Positions 53,446 through 61,660 of a DNA stretch of 64,000 bases are shown piece by piece (positions within the stretch are counted from its first letter, which is position 1; the number at the start of each line of letters is the position of its first letter). The translations under genes were made by a program, and so were the position numbers. This DNA comes from Methylocystis iwaonis (lineage in GTDB: Bacteria > Pseudomonadota > Alphaproteobacteria > Rhizobiales > Beijerinckiaceae), in contig NZ_AP027142.1 of the NCBI RefSeq assembly GCF_027925385.1, positions 2,586,001 through 2,650,000 of the forward strand. The letters are read 5' to 3'. The notes beneath the pieces were generated by a model. It made no database searches, was not told the DNA's origin, and saw only the letters and a program-made list of their open reading frames with translations.

Positions 53446-54033
53446 ATGGCCGACCAATATCACAGCTTCACGGCGCTCGCCGCGCGCGAGATCAAGGACA
53501 TGCACTACCGCATCCGGCTCACGGCGCGGCGTTCCCCCATCGCCATCCTCGCGCCGCATGGCGGCTTCATCGAGCCCGGCACGTCGGAGCTTGCAACGGC
53601 CATCGCCGGGAGGACGCATTCGCTCTACTGTTTCGAGAGCCTGACGCTGCGCGCCAAAGGCGACGGGCTGCACATCACCTCGACGCGCTTCGACGAGCCG
53701 CAAGCCCTGCTGCTGGCGGCGCGCTCGGAGATCGTGATCGGCGTGCATGGGCGCAAGAACGGCGCGGACCCCGAGACGGTCTGGGTCGGCGGTTTGCACG
53801 AGGAATTGCGCGACGCCATCTGCGCCGCGCTGACAATCAGCGGATTCCAAGCCAAAGCGGTCGGAGAGGGGCATCCGCTCGCGGGTCGCGATCCGGCGAA
53901 TATTTGCAACAAGGGGCGCCTCGGCGCCGGCGTGCAACTGGAGCTGCCGAGAGCGCTCAGGATCGCCTTCGCGAAGGACGCGGCAATTAGCCGCGCCTTC
54001 GCCGAAGCAGTGCGGAGAACTCTGCGAAGCTGA
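53446..54033 (+). CDS. Poly-gamma-glutamate hydrolase family protein
   Basis: The 195-residue protein matches the phage-derived poly-gamma-glutamate hydrolase (PghP/DUF867) family, a zinc peptidase fold. APHGGFIEPGTSELATAIAG carries the His-Glu metal ligands, LHITSTRFDEPQAL and VIGVHGRKNG carry the second His, and the C-terminus is short. Members occur in phages and scattered bacteria; the substrate here is unknown. The ATG at 53446 follows a TTG one codon upstream. No phage genes are near. Confidence 0.85.
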   Translation: MADQYHSFTALAAREIKDMHYRIRLTARRSPIAILAPHGGFIEPGTSELATAIAGRTHSLYCFESLTLRAKGDGLHITSTRFDEPQALLLAARSEIVIGVHGRKNGADPETVWVGGLHEELRDAICAALTISGFQAKAVGEGHPLAGRDPANICNKGRLGAGVQLELPRALRIAFAKDAAISRAFAEAVRRTLRS

Positions 54034-54178
54034 GGGATTTTTGAAAAATACCCCGGGGATCGCGCAGCATGCCGCTTATTTTGGCTCGGTCTCAGATTTA
54101 CTTCCAGCACCCTTTAGCCTAGCCGTGCTGCGTGCTGAAAAACGCACGGTCCAAAAATGCGGCCCAAAGGAAAAAACG

Positions 54179-54298
54179 ATGTCGCTTCCCAACCAGCCTT
54201 CCAAAATGAAGCCCCTTTTCATCGCTCTGGGCGTCATTGCTCTCATTGTCGCGCTTATCACCCAGGCGCCGTCGATCGTCCGGGCGCTGTCCGCCTGA
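54179..54298 (+). CDS. Small membrane protein (39 residues)
   Basis: This very small product starts MSLPNQPSKMKPLF and has one membrane helix (IALGVIALIVALITQAP) with a short basic/Ser tail. AAAGGAAAAAACG precedes the ATG at good spacing, and a strong terminator lies 40 bp downstream, so it is a plausible transcription unit. A longer open frame starting at 54041 lacks a ribosome binding site. No family is recognised. Confidence 0.68.
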   Translation: MSLPNQPSKMKPLFIALGVIALIVALITQAPSIVRALSA

Positions 54299-54337
54299 GT
54301 TAGATCGAGTGCTTCGGGCGCGAGCTGGAAGCGCTTC

Positions 54338-54367
54338 CGGGGTCGCCATGGCGACCCCGTTTTCGTT
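54338..54367 (+). terminator. Rho-independent terminator
   Basis: A perfect CGGGGTCGCC / GGCGACCCCG stem with an AT loop precedes TTTTCGTTTG on the plus strand. It would end the transcript of the 39-residue membrane protein gene. The der gene converges from the other side. Confidence 0.85.
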
Positions 54368-54400
54368 TGGGGGCCAGCTCTGCGGCTGAAGGACTGGCGC

Positions 54401-55804
54401 TCAGCCTTTCCGCTTCTTGCCTGCAAAGGGATTATCCCCCGCCCGCCTCGAAATGCGGATCGGCACGCCCGGCAGATCGAAGGCCTTGCGTAGCCCATTG
54501 ATCAGGAACCGCTCGTAGCTCGACGGCAATTCCTCGAGCTGGTTGCCGAACAGCACGAAATGCGGCGGGCGCGATTTCGCCTGGGTCATATAGCGGATTT
54601 TGATGCGCCGGCCGGAAACGGCGGGCGGCGGCGTCTCTTCCACCGTTTGCAGCAGCCAACGATTCAAGCGCGAGGTAGCGATGCGCTTGTTCCAGACCTC
54701 ATGGGTTGCGGCGATCCCCTCCATGAGCCTGTCGAGCCCCTGCCCCGTCGCGCCCGAGACCGGCACGACCGGACAGCCGCGCACTTGCGGCAGCAGCCGC
54801 TCGGCGTCCTCGCGCAGCTTTGTGAGCGTCGCGTTCTTGTCCTCGATCAAATCCCATTTGCCGAGGCCGATCACGAAAGCGCGGCCCTCGCGCGCGGTGA
54901 GATCGGCGATGGTCAAATCCTGCTTCTCGAAGGGGATCGTCGAGTCGATCAGCAACACCACCACTTCCGAGAAGCGCACGGCGCGCAGCGCATCGGCGGC
55001 TGAAAGCTTTTCCAGCTTGTCGATCACCTTGGCGCGCTTGCGCAGGCCCGCCGTGTCGAAGAGCTTGATCTTGCGGTCGCGCCACAGAAAGTTGACGCCG
55101 ATCGAGTCGCGCGTAATGCCCGCCTCGGGGCCGGTCAGCAGCCGCTCCTCGCCGAGAATACGATTGATCAGCGTCGATTTGCCGGCATTGGGCCGCCCGA
55201 CGACGGTGATGCGCAGCGGCTTGGTGACGTCGAGATCGCTGCCGTCCTCCTCGTCGTCATAGAGGTTTTCGTCCTGCTCTTCCTCTTCCTCGGCGGGCTC
55301 GGCGGTCTCTTCGGGCAGCGCCTCGCGCAGCGCCGCGTAGAGCTCGCTCATGCCCTCGCCATGCTCGGCGGAAAGCGGCACGGGATCGCCCAGGCCCAGC
55401 GAATAGGCCTCGAAAGCCCCCGCCTCGCCCGCCTTGCCTTCCGCCTTATTGGCGATGAGGATCACCGGCTTGGCGGCGCGGCGCACGAGATCGGCAAAAT
55501 ATTTGTCGTCCGGCGTGACGCCGACGCGCGCGTCGATGACGAAGAGAATGGCGTCGGCGGAAAGGATGGCGCTTTCGGTCTGGGCGCGCATGCGCCCTTC
55601 CAGCGTCGCGGCGGCGCCTTCCTCCAACCCGGCCGTGTCGATGATGGTGAAGCGCAGATCGGCGAGCTTGGCCTCGCCCTCGCGGCGGTCGCGGGTGACG
55701 CCGGGGCGGTCGTCGACCAGCGCCAGCTTCTTGCCGGTCAGCCGGTTGAAGAGCGTCGACTTGCCGACATTGGGCCGGCCGATGATGGCGAGCGAGAAGG
55801 ACAT
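54401..55804 (-). CDS. der: Ribosome biogenesis GTPase Der (EngA)
   Basis: The 467-residue protein has two tandem G domains needed for 50S maturation. G1 motifs are [10 protein letters not shown] and [11 protein letters not shown]3 [10 protein letters not shown] and [11 protein letters not shown]4 ANKAEG and the second GLGKWDL, with an acidic linker ([17 protein letters not shown]) between them, and a C-terminal KH-like domain ([20 protein letters not shown]). The ATG at 55804 starts [14 protein letters not shown]; a longer frame to 55954 reads into repeat DNA. The second G4 motif reads LGKWD in place of NKWD. Confidence 0.96.
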   Translation of the reverse strand: MSFSLAIIGRPNVGKSTLFNRLTGKKLALVDDRPGVTRDRREGEAKLADLRFTIIDTAGLEEGAAATLEGRMRAQTESAILSADAILFVIDARVGVTPDDKYFADLVRRAAKPVILIANKAEGKAGEAGAFEAYSLGLGDPVPLSAEHGEGMSELYAALREALPEETAEPAEEEEEQDENLYDDEEDGSDLDVTKPLRITVVGRPNAGKSTLINRILGEERLLTGPEAGITRDSIGVNFLWRDRKIKLFDTAGLRKRAKVIDKLEKLSAADALRAVRFSEVVVLLIDSTIPFEKQDLTIADLTAREGRAFVIGLGKWDLIEDKNATLTKLREDAERLLPQVRGCPVVPVSGATGQGLDRLMEGIAATHEVWNKRIATSRLNRWLLQTVEETPPPAVSGRRIKIRYMTQAKSRPPHFVLFGNQLEELPSSYERFLINGLRKAFDLPGVPIRISRRAGDNPFAGKKRKG

Positions 55805-55881
55805 TTTTTCAGTTTTCTCCGGAACACCCGCGGGCATAACACAGATAAGCCGGCGGACGACCAGTTTACCCAAAAAATGGG

Positions 55882-55998
55882 GCCCCTCCCTGTCCCTCCC
55901 CCGCTTCGCGGGAGAGGGGACGCTCATGATCGGCCTTGTCGATGAAGGCCTCAATCTGCCCCCTCTCCCGCGAAGCGGGGGAGGGTTGGGGAGGGGGG
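55882..55998. repeat. Family 5 C-rich palindromic repeat
   Basis: CCCTCCCTGTCCCTCCCCCGCTTCGCGGGAGAGGGGACGCTCATGATC is mirrored by CCCTCTCCCGCGAAGCGGGGGAGGGTTGGGGAGG. A copy of the same element was the target of the IS4 insertion at 38163-39577. Partial copies lie near 32658 and 32790. Confidence 0.85.
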
Positions 55999-56045
55999 CC
56001 GCGGGAATCTAACGCCCCAGCGGCGCCCGTCCGCTTGCCCTCAAC

Positions 56046-57353
56046 TCAAACCGGCCGGCCAATGCTCACATAGCGCAGGCCATACCGCTCGGCCTCGGCC
56101 ACCGGATAGACGTTGCGCAGATCGACGAGGATCGGCTCGGCAAGCAGCTCCTTCACCCGGCCGAGATCGAGGGCGCGGAATTCGTCCCATTCCGTCACCA
56201 GCGCGACCGCATGGGCGCCCTTCACGCAATCATAGGCGTTGCCGGCATAGTCGATCGTCGGCATGAGCGCCTTCGCCTGCGCCATGCCTTCGGGATCATA
56301 GCCGCGCACCGAGGCCCCGGCGTCGAGCAGCGCCTGCACGATCGCGAGCGAGGGCGCGTCGCGCATGTCGTCGGTGTTGGGCTTGAAGGTCAGGCCCAGG
56401 AGCGCAATCGTCTTGCCGCGCACCGAGCCGCCGCAGGCCGCGATGATCTTGCGGCCCATGGCGCGCTTGCGCTGATCGTTGATGCTGACCACGGTTTCGA
56501 CGATGCGAACGGGCGCCTCGAAGTCGTGGCCGGTCTTGACCAGCGCCAGCGTATCCTTCGGGAAGCAGGAGCCGCCATAGCCCGGCCCGGCGTGCAGGAA
56601 CTTTGAGCCGATGCGCTTATCGAGGCCGATGCCGCGCGCGACATCCTGCACATTGGCGCCCGTCGCCTCGCACAGATCCGCGATTTCGTTGATGAAGGTG
56701 ATCTTGACGGCGAGGAAGGCGTTGGCGGCGTATTTGATCAGCTCCGCCGTGCGGCGCGCGACAAAGACCATCGGCAGGCCGTTCAGCGACAGCGGGCGAT
56801 AGATCGCCGCCATGACCTCTTGGGCGCGCTCGCTCTCGACGCCAAGCACGACGCGGTCGGGCCGCTTGAAATCCTCGATCGCCGCGCCTTCGCGCAGGAA
56901 CTCCGGGTTGGAGACCACGTCGATCTGCAGGTCCGGGCGCGCCTCGCGCACGATGCGCTCCACCTCGTCGCCGGTCCCGACCGGCACGGTCGATTTATCC
57001 ACGACGACGAGAGGCCCAGTCGCGGCGCGCGCGACTTCGGCGGCGGCGGCGAAAACGTAAGAAAGATCCGCATGGCCGTCGCCGCGACGCGAGGGCGTGC
57101 CGACCGCGATGAAGACCGCATCGACGCCCGCCACGGAGGCTTTCAGATCAGTCGAGAAGCTCAGACGCCCGTCGCGGACGTTGCGTTCGACGAGCTGCTC
57201 GAGCCCCGGCTCGTAGATCGGCATCACGCCCGCTTCGAGCGCTTTGATTTTCGCCTCGTCGAGATCGACGCAAACGACCGTATGGCCGAAATCCGAAAAA
57301 CACGCCCCGGACACGAGACCCACGTAACCACTGCCAATCATCGCAATGCGCAA
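56046..57353 (-). CDS. ugd: UDP-glucose 6-dehydrogenase
   Basis: The 435-residue enzyme oxidises UDP-glucose to UDP-glucuronate, a common exopolysaccharide precursor. The N-terminal Rossmann motif is MIGSGYVGLVSG, NPEFLREG is the substrate loop, the catalytic Cys lies in GYGGSCFPKDT, and the C-terminal LGLTFKPNTDDMRDAPS is the UDP-binding segment. Length is normal. It complements pgm and the 2.8-12.8 kb polysaccharide region in function, although the genes are far apart. Confidence 0.96.
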   Translation of the reverse strand: MRIAMIGSGYVGLVSGACFSDFGHTVVCVDLDEAKIKALEAGVMPIYEPGLEQLVERNVRDGRLSFSTDLKASVAGVDAVFIAVGTPSRRGDGHADLSYVFAAAAEVARAATGPLVVVDKSTVPVGTGDEVERIVREARPDLQIDVVSNPEFLREGAAIEDFKRPDRVVLGVESERAQEVMAAIYRPLSLNGLPMVFVARRTAELIKYAANAFLAVKITFINEIADLCEATGANVQDVARGIGLDKRIGSKFLHAGPGYGGSCFPKDTLALVKTGHDFEAPVRIVETVVSINDQRKRAMGRKIIAACGGSVRGKTIALLGLTFKPNTDDMRDAPSLAIVQALLDAGASVRGYDPEGMAQAKALMPTIDYAGNAYDCVKGAHAVALVTEWDEFRALDLGRVKELLAEPILVDLRNVYPVAEAERYGLRYVSIGRPV

Positions 57354-57561
57354 AATCCACTCTCCCTCGGTTCGTGGGGGCGTTCGGCCGACAGGCTCTC
57401 GCAGCGGAAAGAGTTCCGCACAGGCGGGTTAGCGACCCAGTATTACAGATTCTTGTCGGCGATCTCTGGCAGAGGCTTCCTTACAGAAGCGAGGCGGGAA
57501 AGTCGACTTGGGGTTGAACGCTGGAGCGGCGACGGCTCTCGACATCGGATGAGCATGTGCT

Positions 57562-57582
57562 AACTAGTTATCTGACTAGTTT
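57562..57582. promoter_or_regulatory. Probable operator of the Phd/VapC pair
   Basis: AACTAGTT at 57562-57569 and ACTAGTTT at 57575-57582 form two near-identical half-sites about one helical turn apart, just upstream of the antitoxin gene. Autoregulation by the antitoxin at such sites is usual for this family. No other copy of ACTAGTT pairs was noticed nearby. Confidence 0.5.
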
Positions 57583-57597
57583 GAGAGAAAGCAGCCG

Positions 57598-57855
57598 ATG
57601 AGTAGCTGGCCAGTGCAGGACGCCAAGGCGCGGTTCAGTGAATTGCTTGAGACCTGCCTGAAGGAAGGCCCGCAGATCGTCACGAAGCGGGGCGCGGAAA
57701 CCGCCGTGCTCGCGCCGATCGGGGAGTGGCGGCGCCTGCAACAGGCGGCGCGGCCGAGCCTCAAGGAACTCCTTCTCGCGCCAGCGCCACGGGGCGAATT
57801 GCTTATACCCAAGCGCGGGGCCCGGCGCCGCCGCTCGCCGGTCGAGATCGACTGA
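57598..57855 (+). CDS. Phd/YefM-family antitoxin
   Basis: The 85-residue protein matches the Phd family: MSSWPVQDAKARFSELLETCLKEGPQIVTKRGAETAVLAPIGEW is typical, with the N-terminal DNA-binding part (VQDAKARFSELLE) and a disordered basic C-terminus that would neutralise the toxin. A GAGAGAAAGCAG site precedes the ATG. Its stop is followed four bases later by the toxin start. Confidence 0.9.
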   Translation: MSSWPVQDAKARFSELLETCLKEGPQIVTKRGAETAVLAPIGEWRRLQQAARPSLKELLLAPAPRGELLIPKRGARRRRSPVEID

Positions 57856-57859
57856 ACGC

Positions 57860-58270
57860 ATGTATCTGCTCGACACCAATGTCGTCTCGGAGCTTCGTCG
57901 CCCGAAGCCTCATGGCGCGGTGCTGGCGTGGCTCGAAAGCGTCGACGACGCCGACCTGCGCCTCAGCGTCGTGACCATCGGCGAAATTCAGGCGGGCATA
58001 GAGATCACCCGCGAGCGCGACGAGGCGAAGGCGCGCGAAATCGAAAACTGGCTGGAGCTTGTAGCGCAGTCCTACAATGTGCTGCCCATGGACGCCGCCG
58101 CCTTCCGCTGCTGGGCGCGCCTGATGCACCGCCGCTCGGACGATTTGCTAGAAGATGCGATGATCGCCGCGACCGCGATGGTGCACGGGCTGACGATAGT
58201 TACGCGGAATGTGCGGGATTTTGAGGCGTTTGAAGTCAGAATACTCAACCCGTTTGAATTAAAAAGATAA
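57860..58270 (+). CDS. VapC-type PIN-domain toxin (FitB-like)
   Basis: The 136-residue PIN-domain ribonuclease has MYLLDTNVVSELRRPKP with the first catalytic Asp, TIGEIQAGIEI with a Glu, and LLEDAMIAATAMVHGLTIVTRNVRDFE containing the later acidic residues. This is the VapC/FitB family, which cleaves RNA (often tRNA) until bound by its antitoxin. The gene overlaps no neighbour and is intact. A truncated gene follows immediately. Confidence 0.92.
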   Translation: MYLLDTNVVSELRRPKPHGAVLAWLESVDDADLRLSVVTIGEIQAGIEITRERDEAKAREIENWLELVAQSYNVLPMDAAAFRCWARLMHRRSDDLLEDAMIAATAMVHGLTIVTRNVRDFEAFEVRILNPFELKR

Positions 58271-58284
58271 AGGAACGCGCTTCC

Positions 58285-58371
58285 TTGGGTGATCGTTTCG
58301 TGATGATCTCTGGCTGTTCTGGCGGCGGAAAGTCGACCCTGCTGGCTAGCTTGGTTATTTATCGCCCGTAG
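58285..58371 (+). pseudogene. Truncated AAA-type ATPase fragment
   Basis: A 28-codon fragment from a TTG reads GDRFVMISGCSGGGKSTLLA, with a complete Walker A motif (GCSGGGKST), then turns into unrelated codons and stops. Intact relatives are small AAA ATPases that start like this and run for about 170 residues. The fragment ends exactly where the oppositely oriented methionine gamma-lyase remnant begins, suggesting a deletion joined the two. Confidence 0.7.
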
Positions 58372-58582
58372 CCCAAGCAATCGGATTGCGGGTGCGACCG
58401 TAGACATAGCCATGCGCCTCGCCGCGGAAAATCGCCTCTCCTTCCTCGACGCTCGGAAAGGCGTAGGTGGACGTCATGAACACCGAAGGGGTCAGAGCGC
58501 CCAAGAAATTGCTCGCCTCCTGACCTTCGTGAATCGCGCGCGTTGCAAAACCGCGCTTCTTATTTTTCAGCCTTTCACGCAT
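58355..58582 (-). pseudogene. Truncated methionine gamma-lyase / trans-sulfuration enzyme
   Basis: The 75-residue frame matches the N-terminus of a Cys/Met-metabolism PLP enzyme: NKKRGFATRAIHEGQ, then LTPSVFMTSTYAFPSVEEGEA and RGEAHGYVYGRTRNP. It then loses similarity (IAWATGDK) and stops, so about 320 residues, including the PLP-binding Lys, are missing. Its ATG overlaps the stop of the acyl-CoA ligase (CATGCGTGA), meaning it was once the last gene of the coupled operon. It cannot encode a working enzyme. Confidence 0.82.
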
Positions 58583-60662
58583 GAGGGTCCCCCTCCGCGT
58601 TGCGGATTCGCATACGTACGTCGACGATCTCGAATCCGTCACCGGATGCGATCAGCGGATTAATGTCGAGTTCGTCGAGCCAGCTCGCGGCGGCGAACCA
58701 TTGGGAGACGTCGGCCAGAAGGCGCGCAAACATTAGAATGTCGATCGGCGGCGCGCCTCTGAACCCTTCGAAAAGCCTCCGCCCTTTCAGCTTCTCCACC
58801 ATGCGCACGGCTTCGTCTATGTCGATCGGCGCCAAACGGACGCCGATGTCGTTGAAGGCTTCGATCCAAACGCCCCCCAGACCGGCGAGCACGATCGGAC
58901 CGAAGGAGGGATCGCGCCGGCCGCCGATGACGAGTTCGAGGCCCGGCTTCGCCTGCCGCTGCAGGAGCGCCGGTCCCGGTCCGAGCCGATGGCTGAAATC
59001 CGTGAAAGCGCGGGCGACGGAATCACGGTCGGCAAGACCGAGGCGCACGGCGCCCTGGTCACTTTTGTGGACCAATCCAGGGCGCTCCGCTTTGAGGACG
59101 ACCGGGAAGCCCATATGTTCCGCAGCGGCGGCGGCTTCCTCTGCGGATGAGACGCAGACCAACGGCTCGATGGGGAAGCCCGCCTGCGCGAGCAGTGAAA
59201 ATGCCTGAGGCGTTGGCGCCCAGCCATCCGCGTCGCACAGCGCCGGCGCGGCGCTCGAAGCGGCAACCGTATTTGGTCGAGCATCTGCGGCCCGTGCGCT
59301 GGTCGCGGCGAGCGCCGAGGCGGTCCCCGCCGGCCACAGATGACAGGGTATTCCGGCCTCGAGCAGGCGCGCGCGATTGGCGTCGGCCACCCTTGGCGCG
59401 ACCCAGCAAATGTGAAGCGGCTTTTGCGACCCTGCATCCCGAGACTTGCGAAGCGCGACCGCAACCGCGTCGCCCACTTCCGGCATGAGCGCGGAGCGTT
59501 GCAGCAACACGGGAACAACCGCGTCGACTTCGTCGCTCCTCATGAGCGCTTCGACCGCAGCCCCATACATCTGCGGAAATCGCGCCCAGTCGGTCGTCAC
59601 GTCGACCGGATTGGCGGGCGATCCATGCGGCGGCAGCGTCTGTGCAATTTTTTGCTGCAACTCCGGCGAGAGTTCCGGAACGGCGAGGCCTTGCGATTCC
59701 AGTAGGTCGGTCAGTTCGACGCCGACGCCGCCCGAATTGGTGATGATGCCGATCCGTCGCCCCCGCAAGGGCGGCTGACGAGCGAGAGACGCTGCGACCT
59801 CGAGCAGCGAAAATCCGTCGTCGACGACATGCGCGCCAGCTTGACGCAGCGCCGCCTCGGCGACCACGGAGTCGCTCGAAAGCGCCGCCGTATGACTCGC
59901 AGCCGCGCGTTGCGCCGAAGGATTCCTGCCTGTCTTCAACGCGACGACCGGCTTGGACGACGTTATCGCTGCAATCGTCTCGAAAAGGCGACGGCCATCA
60001 CGAAACGACTCGAGCAGCAGCGCAATGACGCGCGTCTCGGGATCGCTGCCGAGATAGGCGATGATATCCGCTTCATCGACATCCGCCTTGTTCCCGAGCG
60101 CCACGATTTTCGAGAATCCCATGCCCTCGTCGATCGAGCGCGAATAAGCGGCCATCCCATAGGCGCCGCTCTGCGTGACGAGCGATATGCCGCCTTTTCT
60201 CGGAAGTCCGATGGAAAGCGAGGCGTTGAGCCCGCAATGCGCATTGATGACGCCAAAGCAATTGGGCCCGACCAGCCGAACGCTATGTGTTCGCGCGGCC
60301 TCGATCGCCTTTTGCTGCAAGAGGGCGCCTTCCGCGCCTGTTTCGGCAAAGCCGCCGGAAATGACGACGGCGACGGGTATGCTTGCGCGGCCGCAATCCT
60401 CGATGACCGATGGGAGCGTCGCGGCCGGCGTCACGATGATGGCGAGATCGACAGGCGACGGCGCCGCGTCGAGACGCGGAAAGGTCGGACGGCCGAGCAG
60501 TTCGGTTGCGCTCGGGTGGATGCCGATAACGTCTCCGGCAAAGCCCGACTCGGCGGAAGCGAGGTTGCTCAGGAACAGCGCGCCGGCTTTGCCCGGCGTG
60601 GCCGACGCGCCGACAACCGCCACGCGGCGCGGGTTGAACAAAGCTGTGCGCCAATCGCTCAT
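58575..60662 (-). CDS. ADP-forming acyl-CoA ligase (acetate-CoA ligase family)
   Basis: The 695-residue single-chain NDP-forming acyl-CoA synthetase has an N-terminal CoA-binding domain (VAVVGASATPGKAG), a succinyl-CoA-synthetase-like domain (RLVGPNCFGVIN, SLVTQSGAYG) and a phosphohistidine region (ASHTAALSSDS, His near residue 257). The C-terminal ATP-grasp part shows FPVVLKAERPGLVHKSDQGAVRLGL. It would make an acyl-CoA from a carboxylic acid with ATP or run in reverse. The start at 60662 overlaps the stop of the PLP gene in ATGA. The acyl substrate is unknown. Confidence 0.88.
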   Translation of the reverse strand: MSDWRTALFNPRRVAVVGASATPGKAGALFLSNLASAESGFAGDVIGIHPSATELLGRPTFPRLDAAPSPVDLAIIVTPAATLPSVIEDCGRASIPVAVVISGGFAETGAEGALLQQKAIEAARTHSVRLVGPNCFGVINAHCGLNASLSIGLPRKGGISLVTQSGAYGMAAYSRSIDEGMGFSKIVALGNKADVDEADIIAYLGSDPETRVIALLLESFRDGRRLFETIAAITSSKPVVALKTGRNPSAQRAAASHTAALSSDSVVAEAALRQAGAHVVDDGFSLLEVAASLARQPPLRGRRIGIITNSGGVGVELTDLLESQGLAVPELSPELQQKIAQTLPPHGSPANPVDVTTDWARFPQMYGAAVEALMRSDEVDAVVPVLLQRSALMPEVGDAVAVALRKSRDAGSQKPLHICWVAPRVADANRARLLEAGIPCHLWPAGTASALAATSARAADARPNTVAASSAAPALCDADGWAPTPQAFSLLAQAGFPIEPLVCVSSAEEAAAAAEHMGFPVVLKAERPGLVHKSDQGAVRLGLADRDSVARAFTDFSHRLGPGPALLQRQAKPGLELVIGGRRDPSFGPIVLAGLGGVWIEAFNDIGVRLAPIDIDEAVRMVEKLKGRRLFEGFRGAPPIDILMFARLLADVSQWFAAASWLDELDINPLIASGDGFEIVDVRMRIRNAEGDPHA

Positions 60663-61660
60663 GACGCCTCCATGCCTGTTGTGAAAAGCGCCGGCGACCC
60701 GCCGGTGTGGAGGAACAAAACGTCGTCCGCGCTTGCATAAGCGCCGCGCGCGCACAGGGCGCAATAGCCCGCCATTGCCTTGCCGGTGTAGACGGGATCG
60801 AGAAAGATCGCCTGCGCGCGGGCTGTCGCTCCGATCGCCTCTTGCCCTTCGCGCGACGGAACGCCATAGCCCGCGCCAATGAAGCCGTCGTGAACGCGAA
60901 ACGCCACGGAGTCCACGTTGACGTCACTGCCGATCAGCGCCGCGCTCGCCGCCGCGAGACGGCGCGCCTGCGCCGTCGCTTCCGATGCAGGCCTGCTCAC
61001 CGTAAAGGCTTCGATCCGCCATGGGGCAGCGAACAGCGCGGCCCCGAGCAGCCAACCTGCGAGCGTCGCTGCGCCGCCAACAGGCATGACGACGCATCCG
61101 GGCGACACGCCAAGCGCCGCGCATTGCGCCATGGTCTCGCGCACGGCGAGCGCGTGGGCGAGCGCTGCAAGCGGACAGGCGCCGCCGCGCGGGATCACAT
61201 AGGGGCGCCTGCCACGCGTGCGGATATCGGAGGCGGCCTGTTCCAGGCCGGCGTCAACCGAGGCGCGATCCGCGTCGCCAGTGAATCGAATAACCGCGCC
61301 GAGCATGACCGTGAGGCGGTGATTGCCTTCGGCGCGCGGCGAAGGCGCGCCCCAATAAACCATGCGGCTGGCGAGCCCCTCAAGTGATGCGATCGCGGCG
61401 GTTGCGCGCACGTGATTGGACAAAACGCCCGCGCCCGTCACCAGCGTATCCGCGCCTTTTACAAGGGCGTCCGCTACGACGAGGTCGAGCGCGCGCACCT
61501 TGTTGCCGCCAAAGGCGACGGGGATCAGATCGTCGCGCTTGAACCAAAGTCTCGGACCGCCGAGCGCAGCGGACAATCGCGGAGCCGCGTGTAAGGGCGT
61601 CGGCTCGGGGATAAGCGACAGCCGTGGCAGAGCGTCCAGTCGCGTAGCCCATCCCGTCAT
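60659..61660 (-). CDS. PLP-dependent D-cysteine desulfhydrase / ACC-deaminase-like enzyme
   Basis: The 333-residue fold-type II PLP enzyme has WFKRDDLIPVAFGGNKVRAL, with the PLP-binding Lys54 in GGNK, LVTGAGVLSNHVRATAAIA as the substrate loop, MPVGGAATLAGWLLGA as the phosphate loop, and the C-terminal IFLDPVYTGKAMAGY. Members include D-cysteine desulfhydrase, ACC deaminase and L-cysteate sulfo-lyase; all remove ammonia from a three-carbon or cyclopropane amino acid. The exact substrate is open. It is joined to both neighbours by ATGA overlaps. Confidence 0.88.
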   Translation of the reverse strand: MTGWATRLDALPRLSLIPEPTPLHAAPRLSAALGGPRLWFKRDDLIPVAFGGNKVRALDLVVADALVKGADTLVTGAGVLSNHVRATAAIASLEGLASRMVYWGAPSPRAEGNHRLTVMLGAVIRFTGDADRASVDAGLEQAASDIRTRGRRPYVIPRGGACPLAALAHALAVRETMAQCAALGVSPGCVVMPVGGAATLAGWLLGAALFAAPWRIEAFTVSRPASEATAQARRLAAASAALIGSDVNVDSVAFRVHDGFIGAGYGVPSREGQEAIGATARAQAIFLDPVYTGKAMAGYCALCARGAYASADDVLFLHTGGSPALFTTGMEAS

